This document shows, one piece after another, positions 33,205 through 45,702 of a DNA stretch of 64,000 nucleotides. Position 1 is the stretch's first letter. Each line of letters opens with the position of its first letter. Both the position numbers and the translations under genes were made by a program. Below the pieces are notes generated by a model. The model was not told the origin of the DNA. It ran no database searches and saw only the letters and a list, made by a program, of their open reading frames with translations. This stretch comes from Oasisia sp. SBJ-2009 (taxonomy: Eukaryota; Annelida; Polychaeta; Sabellida; Siboglinidae): NCBI GenBank assembly GCA_964017155.1, contig OZ024861.1:29178733-29242732 (forward strand), written 5' to 3'.

Positions 33205-34377
33205 TCATACATGCACCTGCTGCGTGCCGGCCTTGCCGTTAGTCTGCTCGATGAGACGCACCGTCTTCGCGTCCGGCTCCTTCGTGTCCATCTGGAGCCG
33301 TCCGTCGGCGGCGCCGGCCCCCATGCCGGGACAGCACATGGCGCCGAGGATCTTACGGAACTTCTTGCCGATGAGGCAGTACACGAGGAAGTTCGTCGAC
33401 GAGTTGATCGTCAGCAGCATGTTCGTGACGGCGTTCACGTAGCGCAGCACGGTCATCTCGACGTGCAGCACGCCGAGGTTGACGAACGTCATGATGATGC
33501 GCAGCGTCAGGTCGGGGATCTGACACACGAAGAAGACGCTGACGACGATGACGAGCACGAGCGTCATGTTCTCGCGGTGCTGACTGTTGCGCGTGAGCTT
33601 CTCGCGCCGCTTGCGCACGGCGTGCAGCGCGCGCATCAGCTTCGTGTTGAGCGCGATGAGCGTGAGCAGCGGCCCGAAGGCGCGGAAGACGAAGTAGAGG
33701 ATCGTCTTGTAGACGAGGAAGTAGATCCAGCTGGCGGCCAGCGCAGACTTCTCCGTCTTCACCATGTCGCCGCCGCACGGGTCGGCGACGAGGCGGATCT
33801 GGCGCTCGAAGAAGCGCGGGATGTTGTAGAGGACCGCCGTGACGACGATGCCGAGGAATGCCATCTTGGCACGCTGCAGGCTGCGCAGTTGCACCTGGAA
33901 CGGCTTGCAGACGGCGACGTAGCGGTCGATGGTGACCAGCATCACCGTCCACACGGTCGTCGTCTGCACGATGGACGCGAACGCCCACACGTACGGCTCC
34001 ATGTAGACGAACAGGTTCTGCAGCCCCGGCACCCAGTCCGTGTGGTTGTGCAGCGTCTTGATGGTCTGGATGAACACGGACGCGATGAGGTACATTGTGT
34101 CGACGACCGCCAGCGTCCGCAGCAGCCAGTTGGTCGTGTTGTTGCGGTCGCTGTCCCGGTTCAGCACGGCGATCGACAGGGCGTTGCCGATGAAACCGAC
34201 GATACAAAGGAAGCCGACGAGGAAGACGTCGATGACGATCTTATAGATCTTGTAAGTGTCCAGCGTCAGCGGCACCCGCGTGCAGTTCAGTAGCGTTACG
34301 TTGTCCAGTATCGTCGCGTTCCCGACGACATAGTCATACACGACGCCCGACGCCGAGCTGGCGACGGTCGTCGTCAT
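33205..34377 (-). CDS. Class A GPCR, FMRFamide-receptor-like
   Basis: 390 residues from ATG (34377) to TGA (33205), with no intron in the coding region. The N-terminus has three N-glycosylation sequons (N20, N26, N31). Seven membrane spans fall at about 47-72 (GN at 64-65), 84-106 (Asp93), 126-150, 170-190, 217-243 (FGPL), 270-293 (CQIP) and 311-334. DRY is at 151-153 and is followed by VAVC. NSSTNFLVYCLIGKKFR replaces the usual NPxxY, and YNIPRFFE closes TM4. Both are typical of the FMRFamide-receptor-like group of neuropeptide receptors. A CC pair (348-349) after helix 8 may be palmitoylated. The Cys usually found at the top of TM3 is absent (Glu127), although Cys201 is present in the second extracellular loop. 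The coding region is very GC-rich, unlike its surroundings. The ligand cannot be told from sequence. Confidence 0.92.
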   Translation of the reverse strand: MTTTVASSASGVVYDYVVGNATILDNVTLLNCTRVPLTLDTYKIYKIVIDVFLVGFLCIVGFIGNALSIAVLNRDSDRNNTTNWLLRTLAVVDTMYLIASVFIQTIKTLHNHTDWVPGLQNLFVYMEPYVWAFASIVQTTTVWTVMLVTIDRYVAVCKPFQVQLRSLQRAKMAFLGIVVTAVLYNIPRFFERQIRLVADPCGGDMVKTEKSALAASWIYFLVYKTILYFVFRAFGPLLTLIALNTKLMRALHAVRKRREKLTRNSQHRENMTLVLVIVVSVFFVCQIPDLTLRIIMTFVNLGVLHVEMTVLRYVNAVTNMLLTINSSTNFLVYCLIGKKFRKILGAMCCPGMGAGAADGRLQMDTKEPDAKTVRLIEQTNGKAGTQQVHV

Positions 34378-34520
34378 GTTTATATTTACCCACGTGTCTT
34401 GCAGCAGCGACCGGCGACGCGCTATTCCCGCGCACAGGCGGCGACCGGGAGTGGCGGGAATTCGGCGATGGAGTGGACCTTCATCGCGGGTTGAGTCGCT
34501 TCATCTCATAATCCTGCAAT
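34378..34520 (-). promoter_or_regulatory. GPCR 5' UTR with a candidate splice acceptor
   Basis: Upstream of the ATG, the - strand reads TTGATTTCATTGCAG followed by GATTATGAG, a good acceptor whose exon would begin at 34513. This suggests a non-coding first exon further upstream, in the CpG-rich stretch 34.5-35.5 kb. Many intronless-coding GPCR genes have such a 5' UTR intron. No donor was identified. Confidence 0.4.
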
Positions 34521-35639
34521 GAAATCAAAGCAATTTAGAGTTGGCGCACAGCACAACGAGCGCGGCCCGTTTCACGTCCCGGGTGTCGTCCGGCAAACCG
34601 AGTCTCGCTAATTCAAAATCAATTGGTGTTTGTTGCCGCCGCGTCAAAGTTCCCCGTTACAGTAATCCGTTGGTTGCTGCGTGCGAACGTCGCATGGACT
34701 TCTTGCGTAATCCGCATGCTAATCCGCACACATTAAGCATCGTTTGTTGCCGGAAGTCGGTCACAACTCGACGCGAAACTCTGCGTGCCCGTGTGTCCGT
34801 ATGTCCGTGTGCTTGTGTGTGTCCGTGTGCTCGTGTGTCCGCGCGCACTTGACCAGCCAGCGCTGGTGCGAGCGAGCGAGTGCGACCGTCCGGCGGAGAA
34901 AGCAGTCAACAAGTGTGTGACGATCTAGCGGCCGCTGCCGTCTCGCTAACCATTATACAACGTTAATTAATGCAGCCAGCCACCAGTTAGACGGCACTAC
35001 GAACTCGCGGGCCCGTGTAATTAATTGCTGGTCGGCTGTTGGCTTGCTGCTGCCGCCGCCGCCGCTGCCGCTGCTGCTGCTGCTGGTGGTGATGATGCCC
35101 AGGGAAGACAATCACAAATCAGAATATCATACGCGGCCCGCCCATTCGGTTGGTCTGATTTGCCAACTCCCAGTCGTCCCTAGCGCCTGCCCTAACTCCC
35201 GACGCGTCCCACGCATCATTTCCGTTACTTAATGAACACCGGGCGAGATTTAATGACAATTGAGCACCCCACTGCAAGATGCTTTTCCGCGAAGGTATCC
35301 TAATCGCTTCCTCGTGAGACAGATACAGTATCCGTGTTGATTGTCGCCGCTCGCTGCTCGTCTAACCGTCGGACGTGTGTTTGCATTGGCCGGTGTCTTC
35401 GTCTTCTTGTTCGACGGCCGTCCGTCTGCAACCGAATACCCTCGAGTGAAATATATTGTTCAGTTGCATGCGACGTTGTCAGTTCAACGCAAACTACGCG
35501 CAATAGTGCTCGTGTATAAGGTTTCAGCTTGTCACGCATAAGCGTAAATATATGTGATTCATAGGGAACGGACCGACTCATGGGAGTCGAGCCTGTCTTG
35601 TAGGCCCTAGAGGACATCCGTTTTGAAAAGAAAGTGTTT
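34521..35639. other. CpG-rich region upstream of the GPCR: probable promoter area
   Basis: GC- and CpG-rich with GTGTCC/GTGTGC and GCC/CTG short repeats (34790-34850, 35040-35090). It is the likely location of the GPCR first exon and promoter, but no core element was identified. Confidence 0.35.
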
Positions 35640-36348
35640 TGTCAGTAGTACCGTAAAAGAAAATGACTCAGGGTTAACTTAATGAAGGTTTAAGAGGAGT
35701 GTGGATTTGCAGCATCGAAGATAAATCAAATTATTGGATTAATTCGTTGAGATGCAGTGTATAAGGAAACGAACAAATAATACCGATGTACAAAACAATA
35801 GTTATGCGGCATTTAGAATATTGTATACAAGCATGGAGGCCATATCGCAAATAGCACATAGATATGTTTGAAAGAGTACAAAGGAGAGCCAACAAAATGA
35901 TACCAAAACTGAGTGATATTAGTTATGAAATGCGTGTAATAGAATGTGGTTTAACAACGCTAGACAGCAGGATATTGAAAGGAGATCAAATAAAAGTGTT
36001 TAAGATATTGAATGGTTGTGAAAATATTGATATAATGGGTTTTTTCAGTTAAGGAAGATAGAAGGACTAGAGGACATGAAGTTACATTAGCAAAGGAGCA
36101 GTGTAGACTAGATATTGGAAAGTTCTCATTTTCACAGAGAACAGTAAATGAATGGAACCGATTATCTGCTGATTGTGTGGATGCAAGTAGTGTTAATATG
36201 TTTATAAATAAAATCGACATATATCCCAGAAGGACGGGATATACTTAGATAGATAGGTTGGACTCCCGATAAGCCGAAGGGCTAACTTGTCCACCTGCCA
36301 TCTAGAGTTGATTCTCTAGGTGGCAGTAATGTTCAATCTTGTTAAATC
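35640..36348 (+). pseudogene. 5'-truncated, broken copy of the CR1-like element (ORF2 C-terminus plus 3' UTR)
   Basis: From about 35650 the + strand matches the last 200 residues of ORF2 of the intact element: KENDSGLT, then AASKINQIIGLI, a stretch matching the intact element's RPHLEYCIQAWRPYR, and FERVQRRANKMIPKLSDISY. It has stop codons (for example the TAA in the piece matching MKVSEQ and a TAG after the WRPYRK match) and frame breaks (for example near 36040). The 3' UTR, hairpin and TTGTTAAATC end (36339-36348) are preserved. It is 5'-truncated, as expected for incomplete reverse transcription. It lies about 1.2 kb upstream of the GPCR start, in the opposite orientation. Confidence 0.87.
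36297..36324 (+). promoter_or_regulatory. 3' UTR stem-loop of the CR1-like element, copy 2
   Basis: Same hairpin as at 4849-4876, with the identical 11-bp stem and TTGATT loop. It is preserved although the ORF upstream is broken. Confidence 0.6.
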
Positions 36349-39300
36349 AGCACTTGTTATCAACGACAGCAAGTCCCGTAAAGTGCTACACAGTACCGCT
36401 GAACTTGTTTGTCGCGTGGTTTCCGGTTTATTTACGAAGTGTATTTATGAGTGTAGCCAAATATATGTTCTGTCTCAAGACATTTCGAATTTAGCACTAA
36501 ATTGTTTCTTCTTCTTGTTGCCAAGAAACTGTTAGTTAGTATTGTATATTTGACGTGTGCGTAGTGTATTTGACGTCAGGTGCATAGTTTACGGTTTCTG
36601 GAATCGTATTGACGTCAGAATTTCGGTTTATTTCCAAGAACTCATGCAACAACAACGGTCGCATTGCATGCACAACCCATCCTATGAAAAATACCGACAT
36701 CGATAGTTGAAGAACTTAAGAAGACTTAACAACAGTGCCAGTCTGAACCATTAACACCGCGGCGCGTGTTAAGTAACCAAAGAAGACTGACATCTCGCGT
36801 ACCTAACATTCTTCATCTATATGCTTGCCATTGTTACTAAATCTGTCACTTGTGTACGTGTTGGCACGGCTAGCGTTTACGTAAATCAATGTACAGTCTG
36901 CTTACGCTGTGCCATTTACAATCAAATTTACATTCAAACGAACCACTATTGCTGACCATAACAAACGAGACATGCTGTGTCCTAAACTTCCAGAAAATAG
37001 ATATGGCACAATAACAAAATATACACATATAGAGCACAGTAATGTATATTCTAGAGAGAGAAAAAACAGAATACTAAAGATTCCGTAGTAATACACAGTA
37101 CAGAATATTAGGAGAAGCACACTTTTTTGGCATGTCCGTAAGTCCTGCACTGTTTACCACCAAACAACGATCCACAAGTCAAACGGATTCCACCCACAGC
37201 ACGTCGTTTCTTTGAACGGATTGACGATATCTATGCCACGATGAATTTATCGACATTATCTCGGAAAGTGTCACCAGTATGTATCACTAAACGTGTGCAT
37301 GCATTTAATTCAGACGCTATTTCAGGTTGGCGTTTTTCTATGTTGACACCATTGGGTTCCCTAAAAACACGGTTTCTTTACACAGAGTGAGAGCTTAGTA
37401 CATCCCGTTACAAACGAGTGAACCGTGATCCTGTAATGGAAGCTATTACAGTTCAGCATGGTTTCATGATCTCTGTACGAATGCTGCACGATGTGAGAGG
37501 CGTAGAACTGCGCCAATGGTCGATACGCTATTCGTTAAATCGACTCATTAATTTGAATCTTATTGCTTCCCATGTGCGCGGACACCGCGGTGAAACTAAT
37601 GCACGCAGTCCGTTACCTGTTTCCTTCGCAATAATCACTTTAGAAAATATACCCGTCACGCAGTTGCGTGCTGTGACGTGACCAGAATATCGAAAACGAT
37701 ATGACAACGTAACGTTAGCTGGGCGTTATAAAAGTGCGAATAATTAGATAGGTAGGCCCTGCAGATAAACACTTCTGCGGCATGGCTTAAGATTTGCGAA
37801 CAATACTGCTCGTGTTTATGATAAAAAGGATTAGCTTTACGGTTTTATTGCATAAAGACTATTCAATGCATTCGCCTCGGAAACGAACGCATTTTGGTTC
37901 TGTCAGTCTCAGGACGTAATATCCCGAGATCCACGTTCATTCAGATTGTGCTGCTGAAGACTTCATGTCTGCTCTTATACTTGTCATTGGTTGACCTGAA
38001 CAAACCGAGTAGGAAAGACGACCAGGTTCTTCAAGGGATGATGTTCTTACAGAAGAGACGACTGTGACTTGGCGGGCACATGTGCACAGGCATCCAATAG
38101 CCATCTAATATCATCACGCGCCGTACTTTGGGCTGTAGAGGCTCCAGGCCAGTTACTGATCGGCCATTCTACCATAATAGTTCTCACTCTTCTCCACACG
38201 TGTAGTTCGTAGAATCCAGCCGAACGTCGAAATGACAAATGGTATAGTTGTTTCCACTTTTAGCATTAAGTTATACAGAATTGTCTAGATCATGTTTACG
38301 TAAATCGATAAAGAAATGTGTAAGGACATAGTAGAATGTTTGTTTACAGAAAACAATGCAATAGCAAATATTCATTAATATTACATCGTAGCTTATTCTG
38401 AACATAATCCGGAATCTGCGGGCCACATACCATTTATTTGGTGGAGGCTCAACGGTCCTGTCTACCACGCTCTAAATCAAGTATTGTGCAAGACCTTGTT
38501 CTGTAGAAAGAGAATGAACTGAAAACCAGAGGTCTGTCTTAGCAAGGTTAAACATAACAGTTAACACATCTGTCCGCGGTGGTTGACATTGGATGACAAA
38601 ACGGTAGCATAATTTCATGTTTAATTATCAACAGGGTATACGAAGAAAAAACGCTAACACATTCTCGCGAAATATAACGTGTGTTATGTGTGCTCAAAAA
38701 CATGAAATAAATTATTTTAAAGTGACACATAGTGTCAGATGAACAAAAGTGACAGGTACAATATTCTTAAGACTTACCGTGAACACAAATTGGAGTTTGG
38801 AAAGTATCGTAGACAGAATGCAGGTAAACAAATCGGCATTAGAACAACTGAACGGCAACTCTGAAAAGAAAGAAAGAAGAGAGGTGGGGAGAAGTAGAGA
38901 TAGCGGGAGAGCGAGAAAACGATCTAGAGTTTGCTTCTTGCAAACTTGCTTCTTCGTGAATAAACAGGTGACTAACACGTGAATTCCCGACTACTGGTCG
39001 GGTTTAACATCGAGTCTCCTCCCCCAATAAGACGTATGTACCCACGGTCATTGGCAGCGAACGGACTTCAAATAAGTGTTATACTCGCTCAACCAGCAAG
39101 CACACAATCTGCGCCGACCGATGGCGAAGATGTTTGGCGACATTGCGATTAGCCGGTCGAATAATGTATACAATTACGATCGCCGACGGTAATCGTTCGT
39201 CGGTTCGTTGGTTGGCAGACGGCTTGCGTTTCCACCTAACATGCGTGACTGGGTCTTCCGTTTCAAATCATAGCGAGCGGTTTCTGGAGGTTGGCAAGTA

Positions 39301-40063
39301 CCGCTCAATCACTTACTTTCGACGGCTGCCTGCGCGCCACGCGATGTTCACCACAGCGAGATGCAGGCTGTAAGTCAAGTTGTGCCGCCACGACTGGTTA
39401 ATGCCAAGGTAATGAAGACGTCGAGCGTTCGGCTATTATTGTGCGGCAGGTGTGGGATGCCATTACATCTTCATGCATAGTACTGTCGCTAATCCGCCGC
39501 ATTCGATGCAGTTAATGCTGCTGGCGGTGACGGGTTTGTCCGCCGAGACGAAGACTGGCTGCGATAACATGACACAGTCGTGATGCAGAATGCGCTAAGT
39601 AGAGCCGTTCGAATGCCGATATGGTTCACATCTGTGTTTATTGAAATGTTTACTCTGGATCGGTACACGCAGACACAAACGGAAACAAAAACCGCACTTC
39701 TGTGTGCACGTGTATTGGCGATACACCCGCAGTCCCTTTCTACTCATGCTTAATTAACGCGCCGTTACTTAGTGTCCAGTCCATAAGATTGCATGAAGCG
39801 CTTTTCATTGTTTTACTGATTCACGTATGCCAGTACCGAAACAGTTTAACTGAACATTTACGTGTTCTTTGGCTTCCGGGTTTATGAAATAAATATTGCA
39901 TGTTTTCTAATGGGAACGTGGGTTCGTTTTGTATTTATCCGTATGGAAGGTGACAATTCGTCTTAGTACATTCTCCCATAAAGCCACACAGCGAGTGCGT
40001 CTCGCCAGCGAGAAGGGGAAGCCTTCTTCAGTCACTTACGGCCGCCGACAGTTGAGTTTATAT
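36349..40063. other. CpG-rich intergenic sequence: no gene recognised
   Basis: One 87-codon + frame (37418-37681) has no family resemblance. No structural RNA or mobile element was recognised. Confidence 0.5.
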
Positions 40064-40284
40064 GAACGAACGAACGAACGAACGAACGAACGAACGAACG
40101 AACGAACGAACGAACGAACGAACGAACGAACGAACGAACGAACGAACGAACGAACGAACGAACGAACGAACGAACGAACGAACGAACGAACGAACGAACG
40201 AACGAACGAACGAACGAACGAACGAACGAACGAACGAACGAACGAACGCACGAACGAACGCACGCACGCACGCACGCACGCACG
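40064..40284. repeat. (GAAC)n-(GCAC)n compound tetranucleotide array
   Basis: About 46 perfect GAAC copies to 40248, a mixed zone, then GCAC copies to 40284. The blocks differ by one base per unit. Confidence 0.95.
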
Positions 40285-41575
40285 ACTGGCCGACTTCCTA
40301 TTAATGTCCACCTCCGTACGACCAATGCATACTGATCACCGGATGCTGACGCGGGCCACATCACTCTCACTACTTAATTGCCCAGTGTTACTGACCAGTG
40401 GTCAACATGTCTGTGTTTGTCGGCCGTGTCGCTTCATTACGACAATGCGCTGCTTTGATTGCCAGACGATGACGTCGTTGTTGTCGCCGCCAGACACTAA
40501 TCCCAAGAGCGTCGTACTCCCAGCACGCATTACTTCTTCCCAGCATCGTCTTCCCACCGTCTTATTCTGTCACAACAATACAAATTGGCATTGCGTGTCA
40601 GTAAGTCACGCATTCAATTTTATTGTCCGCCATTATAAACGACAACGTTAATATGTTGTGTAGGCTTTGATTAGATTAGCTGCAGTACAGACAGGTGACG
40701 AGTACCTTCAACACTTGCAGTGATTGTCAGTTTCGTATTTGATAAAAAGTAAGCACGTCACGTTTAGGTCCACACGACGTTGACGTTGACGCGGATGTTA
40801 AAAACGCGAACCCTTCCTGTGCAGAATCCATGCGTTATTACGATGACATTTAATTATATAAATGAAGGATATCCAATTTGATGTCTGGCAGTTTTCCCCT
40901 ACAAAACAATAGTTCGCTTGCATGCCGACTTCCACCAACTAATCCCGGTTTCAGACTAAAAACAGAGCTAATCCTGACGTGCATTCGTATTAGTTAATTA
41001 AATCGTTGGTGATTTACTGGGACACATTGCGGAACAAATAAAAATCGCATACCGACTAAACAGTATAAGCACGTTCGATAGCTACGGAAGTGAAATGCCA
41101 TCGTATACATTACACTTCAGACAGCGTGATTCATAGTGTATGCATGCATTTGTACTAATGTATAGCGTTGTCCGTAGCATAATTGATACAACTGAATTAC
41201 ACATCCGACACAGTAAGCGCCCCCTACACGATTCAAGTGACACCTGCATCGTAGCCGCCGTCGTGTGTAGCTACACCAATTTCATAATAACCATTCTATG
41301 GCGAAGTCAATACGTGAAGTAGCTATCAACTACCGCCGTCAAATGCCACTTGGCTTTGATTTCATTGGCTGCAAGTGACAACGTAATTGGTAATACGACG
41401 ATATTGCACTTCATATGTCACGCGATAGTCGTAGACATTCGGCAATTCTATTGCCAATTGTCTCTTGACATGGATGATCCGCAATAAATAACGTGTAGCG
41501 TTATGTAAAAAAGTCATGTCGTGCTTCCACGCTATTATTGCTGTGCGTGTATCACAGATAGGCTATTCCGCATAT
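40285..41575. other. CpG-rich intergenic sequence: no feature recognised
   Basis: No convincing coding or repeat signal. Confidence 0.5.
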
Positions 41576-41833
<258 letters not shown>

Positions 41834-41834
<1 letters not shown>

Positions 41835-41900
41835 ATAATAATATAATACATATTTACATAGCGCCCGAGCAACTGAAAGTTGCACCCAGGCGCTTTACCA
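41834..41900 (-). mobile_element. SINE 3'-tail fragment (GCGCTATGTAAAT type)
   Basis: On the - strand: GTAAAGCGCC, a small hairpin (GCAACTTTCAGTTGC), GGGCGCTATGTAAATATG, then ATTATTATTAG running directly into the (GTA)n array. The arrangement matches the tail of the SINE at 1745-2080. No head was recognised, so it is a 5'-truncated or decayed copy. Confidence 0.6.
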
Positions 41901-42929
41901 AAAATGTGCACATATACATAAAAAAGTACTAACTAAGAAATATACACATATTACATTATACATTTATTCTTAATCAGAAATCATCACTTCTAGGGTGGTT
42001 TTAATGTTGATTGCTCGCTTCAGATACACTTGTTTTTAATTGAACGTATACATTATTACTCAATTAGCTGGAACCTAAACCATGCCTATAGTATTATGGT
42101 GGCTAACATGTTCAGTACAACCCTATTGATTTCGCATACCCTGTAGCAGTCTTGCTCAGGTATTTCTTGGGGGACCCTTAATGCATGCACACGTGCCTGT
42201 CGTTGGCGTACGGTACCAGAGAACAGCTGACTCGGCCGAGCATCGACACAACATTTAGTACGCGAAGAGCATTGCCTGCAGCTGCCCCTCGCTAAATGTC
42301 ACCAACAACGCACGTCAAGACGTTGCCGCATTATTACACAGGCGACGGACTGTGCATTAATCCGTCACTGGAGTACCGCCGATGTTATGCACATGGATGA
42401 CTTCCTATTTTTATTCGACTAAAATGATTGCGCGACGCACATTGATTTCACTTTGGCCCCATCATACTTACAGGCGATTAACGACGGAAGTGTTGTGTTG
42501 CGGTAGCGTCATTGTGCTCTAGGCAACTCACAAAAGGTTAATCTCCATGGAATCCATGCACTCTGATTATGCTATCTAAAACTGTCTTTATGCTGGGTGA
42601 CCCACATTAATGCTAATAATGATCTAGGTGCATAGGAAAAATAGACGAATTGCTGTACTTTGGTCTTTTTTCAAATACTAACTGCTCACCAATATTATAG
42701 ATGAATTAGCACGTCCTCTGTCAAAAACGCAGTCAGCACGCTAGGCGTTCTTACTACAACCCCTGAATAAAATAACTAAAATAACTAACCAGTCAAGGAA
42801 TGGTGTATTCCTATACCTCCCTGTCCTGTCAAAGAATTCATCTTCCTGTACGTGCGAAAATTGTGTCACCGTATATCTATATCCGTCCAGCCATAAACTA
42901 TTCTCTTCTCTTGTCAACTTTTCTATCAG
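41901..42929. other. Intergenic sequence: no feature recognised
   Basis: Moderately CpG-rich, no gene seen. Confidence 0.5.
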
Positions 42930-43412
42930 CCTCTGACTTCGTCCCCAGTCAGGAAACTGTTCATTCGTTTTCTCCGACTCCTGCCAAGAAACTGTTCTAT
43001 CTCCCTCTAACTTCCTCTCGTATATAAACTGTTCTGTCTTGCTCTGACTCTCCCGTCAAGAAACTGTTCTGTGTCCCTTTAACTCCCTCTACTGTGTACA
43101 TTTGAATAAATTTGAACCCCTCTTCTATAAAACAAACTTCTATATCCCGCTGTCTGTCCTGTCCTGTCAAGAAACTGCTCTGTCTCGTTCTCATGCCAAG
43201 ACACTGCTCTATCTCGTTCAAATGCCAAGACACTGCTCTATCTCGTTCAAATGCCAAGACACTGCTCTATCTCGTTGTAATGCCAAGACACTGCTCTATC
43301 TCGTTCAAATGCCAAGACACTGCTCTATCTCGTTATAATGCCAAGACACTGCTCTATCTCGTTCAAATGCCAAGACACTGCTCTATCTCGTTATAATGCC
43401 AAGACACTGCTC
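42930..43412. repeat. 29-bp minisatellite with a decayed left flank
   Basis: About nine homogeneous copies (43168-43412) of a unit with landmarks TGCCAAGACACTGCTCTATC and TCGTTCAAA, alternating with TCGTTATAA. To the left (42930-43165) are diverged, longer units with CAAGAAACTGTTCTGTC. Confidence 0.88.
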
Positions 43413-45622
43413 TCTCTCCCACATGTACCAAGAAATTGCTGCACGCGTCTTCACCGATTCGTGTTAATCTCGGAAGAATATGCATTGCAAAGCCATCCGG
43501 TGGTTTACGAAGCTCAGCCACATTGTAATAGCATGTTATTTGATTACTTACGTTCCGTGCCTTGTTTGCAGAAGGTGCACCAATCCCGAGTATATATTAC
43601 CGTCGTTTTAAAGTACGAACTCACGAAAAGTGTATAAAATCCACCCGGTTTGTAGTGCCGATCTCTAGAGGCACACTGCGCTTTCAGCAGTCGGTCAGGC
43701 AATGCTCTCGATGATGACATTCTCAACAACCGACCAGTTTGCTTAGCTAAGCCCACATAAGGACATTATGCAGCTTCAGCCGTTCTGTTGACCTGCTATA
43801 GCGGACGTAATCCCGTCAAGAGAATGGCTGCTTATGGTCTATGGCAACTGGGCTTACGGTGATGTCACCTGTTCAACAGTTGCCCGAGCTGACTAAAGCT
43901 ATTCCTCTTGTGCGGACACCCAGCAACACCTGGGTCTGATAATGGCGAGCGATTTGGCAGTTTTAAAAGAGCATGTCTGCCTGGTGTGCCCAGTGGAGTT
44001 CTATTCCCAGTTGCAGAGGTTCCTAGTGATATGTCAGGGGTTAAGTTATCTTAGTCTCCATCTTGCCCAGTTACCTTTGTAAAATAGGAAATGAAGCTGT
44101 GCCGTAATGTTGTATCACTGTAACCTTTTCACTTCATTCACAGGATTGGTTTTGTCGTCGTTATTCAGGAGCTGCCAGGTTTAGCTAATGTGAACATCAA
44201 CCAGTAGCCACAAAGGCCTCCTTATTGACCCGCCCCATGCACCACCGATAGATCTGTGTAGCTTGGATTATCGTCCTTCACCGAGCAATAGTCTTGATTT
44301 ACTGGGCTATGAAATCACTCATTACGCTGGTTTCTGCATGCCCCCTGGCGTGGCAGCGCGCCGGGCGACAGATTCAGTGAAGATGACAGGGAAAATTACA
44401 TCAACAGAGATGAGTCATGGAGAAATAATGACTCCAACAGAGTTGGAATATAGCAGAATGTGTGTTTTCATGAGGTTATCATTGGTTGGGGAAGATATGA
44501 TAAGATGTTTTGATGGCTTACCGAATGCAGTTAAGAGATGTCAGACGATAATTACTATTCACTGGCCATAAATGTTTGTTAACATTGCAATTACCTGTTT
44601 GAACAGAAACTAGGTCCTCCGTCAGTTGTGAAGATGTGATCATTTTGACAGATTGTGCAAGTAGAATTGTTGCAAGAAACGCTGTACGTAGAATGACAAT
44701 AAAGTGGTTTTAAAACGTTGCATGTTCATCTTCCACAGCTGCCTAGCGCTGCTAATAGACATGTCAGTAGCTCCTCGCCCGTGTGTGATTAACTTAGATT
44801 CCTATCAACACGGCCTGGCCATCACACGTCCCACAATTATGAAACTGGTAAACAGCATCCAACACTGTCATTTCCAGTATCAGACGTTGCAGATTTACAA
44901 CTAATTAATTTACTGTTTGCCCTGATTGAATCTGGGCAGAGATAATTGCTCGGCAATGATTCGATACCAGCGATAAAGGCCCGTGAGATATTGCTGTTGA
45001 CATTATTAAGATGCAATTTGTTCGCAACATGCCATGTTTATGTCATGAGTAAAGCGTGTTTCGGTGTTTCCATTTCATATTAAATTTATTTAGTACGGGT
45101 AATTACTTGACATGTAGCTGTGTACATATATTAGTGTTGAAGCCATACATACATAGTCGTTTGTAGGGTACAGTGTGCGTCATGTTAGCAAACGCATCTG
45201 CAGACATAGTTCACAAAGCAGTAAGACACGAAGTCGTATCGTCAGCATGTGGCGTCACATTTTCTTCGAATGTCGACAATCGCCCATCGTCAATGCTCTG
45301 TGTTTGTCGTTTTGATTACCAGGTAGATCAAGTTATATTAACATAAGGACTTCTGGTAATGTTCATGCCTACCGGTTTTGCAATATCTTATTATGTGTTA
45401 CTGTTACACATAAAATGCAATCCGTTTGAATTGGTGTGGTACCAAACCAGTTAGGTGTAATGAATCATCTTGCACTGCTTTGGGCCCATCGAAGGTAGGG
45501 TTATACTTATTGGAATGTTGTAAATGTGAATGTGTTGGTATAAAAAACAAAACATTTCAGCTTGGGGAATTTTCCGGTAATAACTGTACCTGTCTGGTGG
45601 AACAATCTGTGTAGATCCTTAG

Positions 45623-45627
<5 letters not shown>
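43413..45627. other. Intergenic sequence: no feature recognised
   Basis: Short frames only, the longest 102 codons at 44263-44571 without family resemblance. Confidence 0.5.
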
Positions 45628-45681
<54 letters not shown>

Positions 45682-45702
45682 TATATATATATATACATAC
45701 AT
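45628..45702. repeat. (TA)n microsatellite
   Basis: TA run interrupted by ACACACACAC near 45670. Confidence 0.93.

Noticed and set aside
33196..34293. 365-codon + strand frame opposite the GPCR, and a 284-codon - strand frame in another phase
   Set aside because: Shadows of a GC-rich gene: the opposite and shifted frames lack stops because third positions are G or C. No membrane or domain pattern.
37418..37681. 87-codon + frame in CpG-rich sequence
   Set aside because: Could be chance; no motif or family resemblance found.
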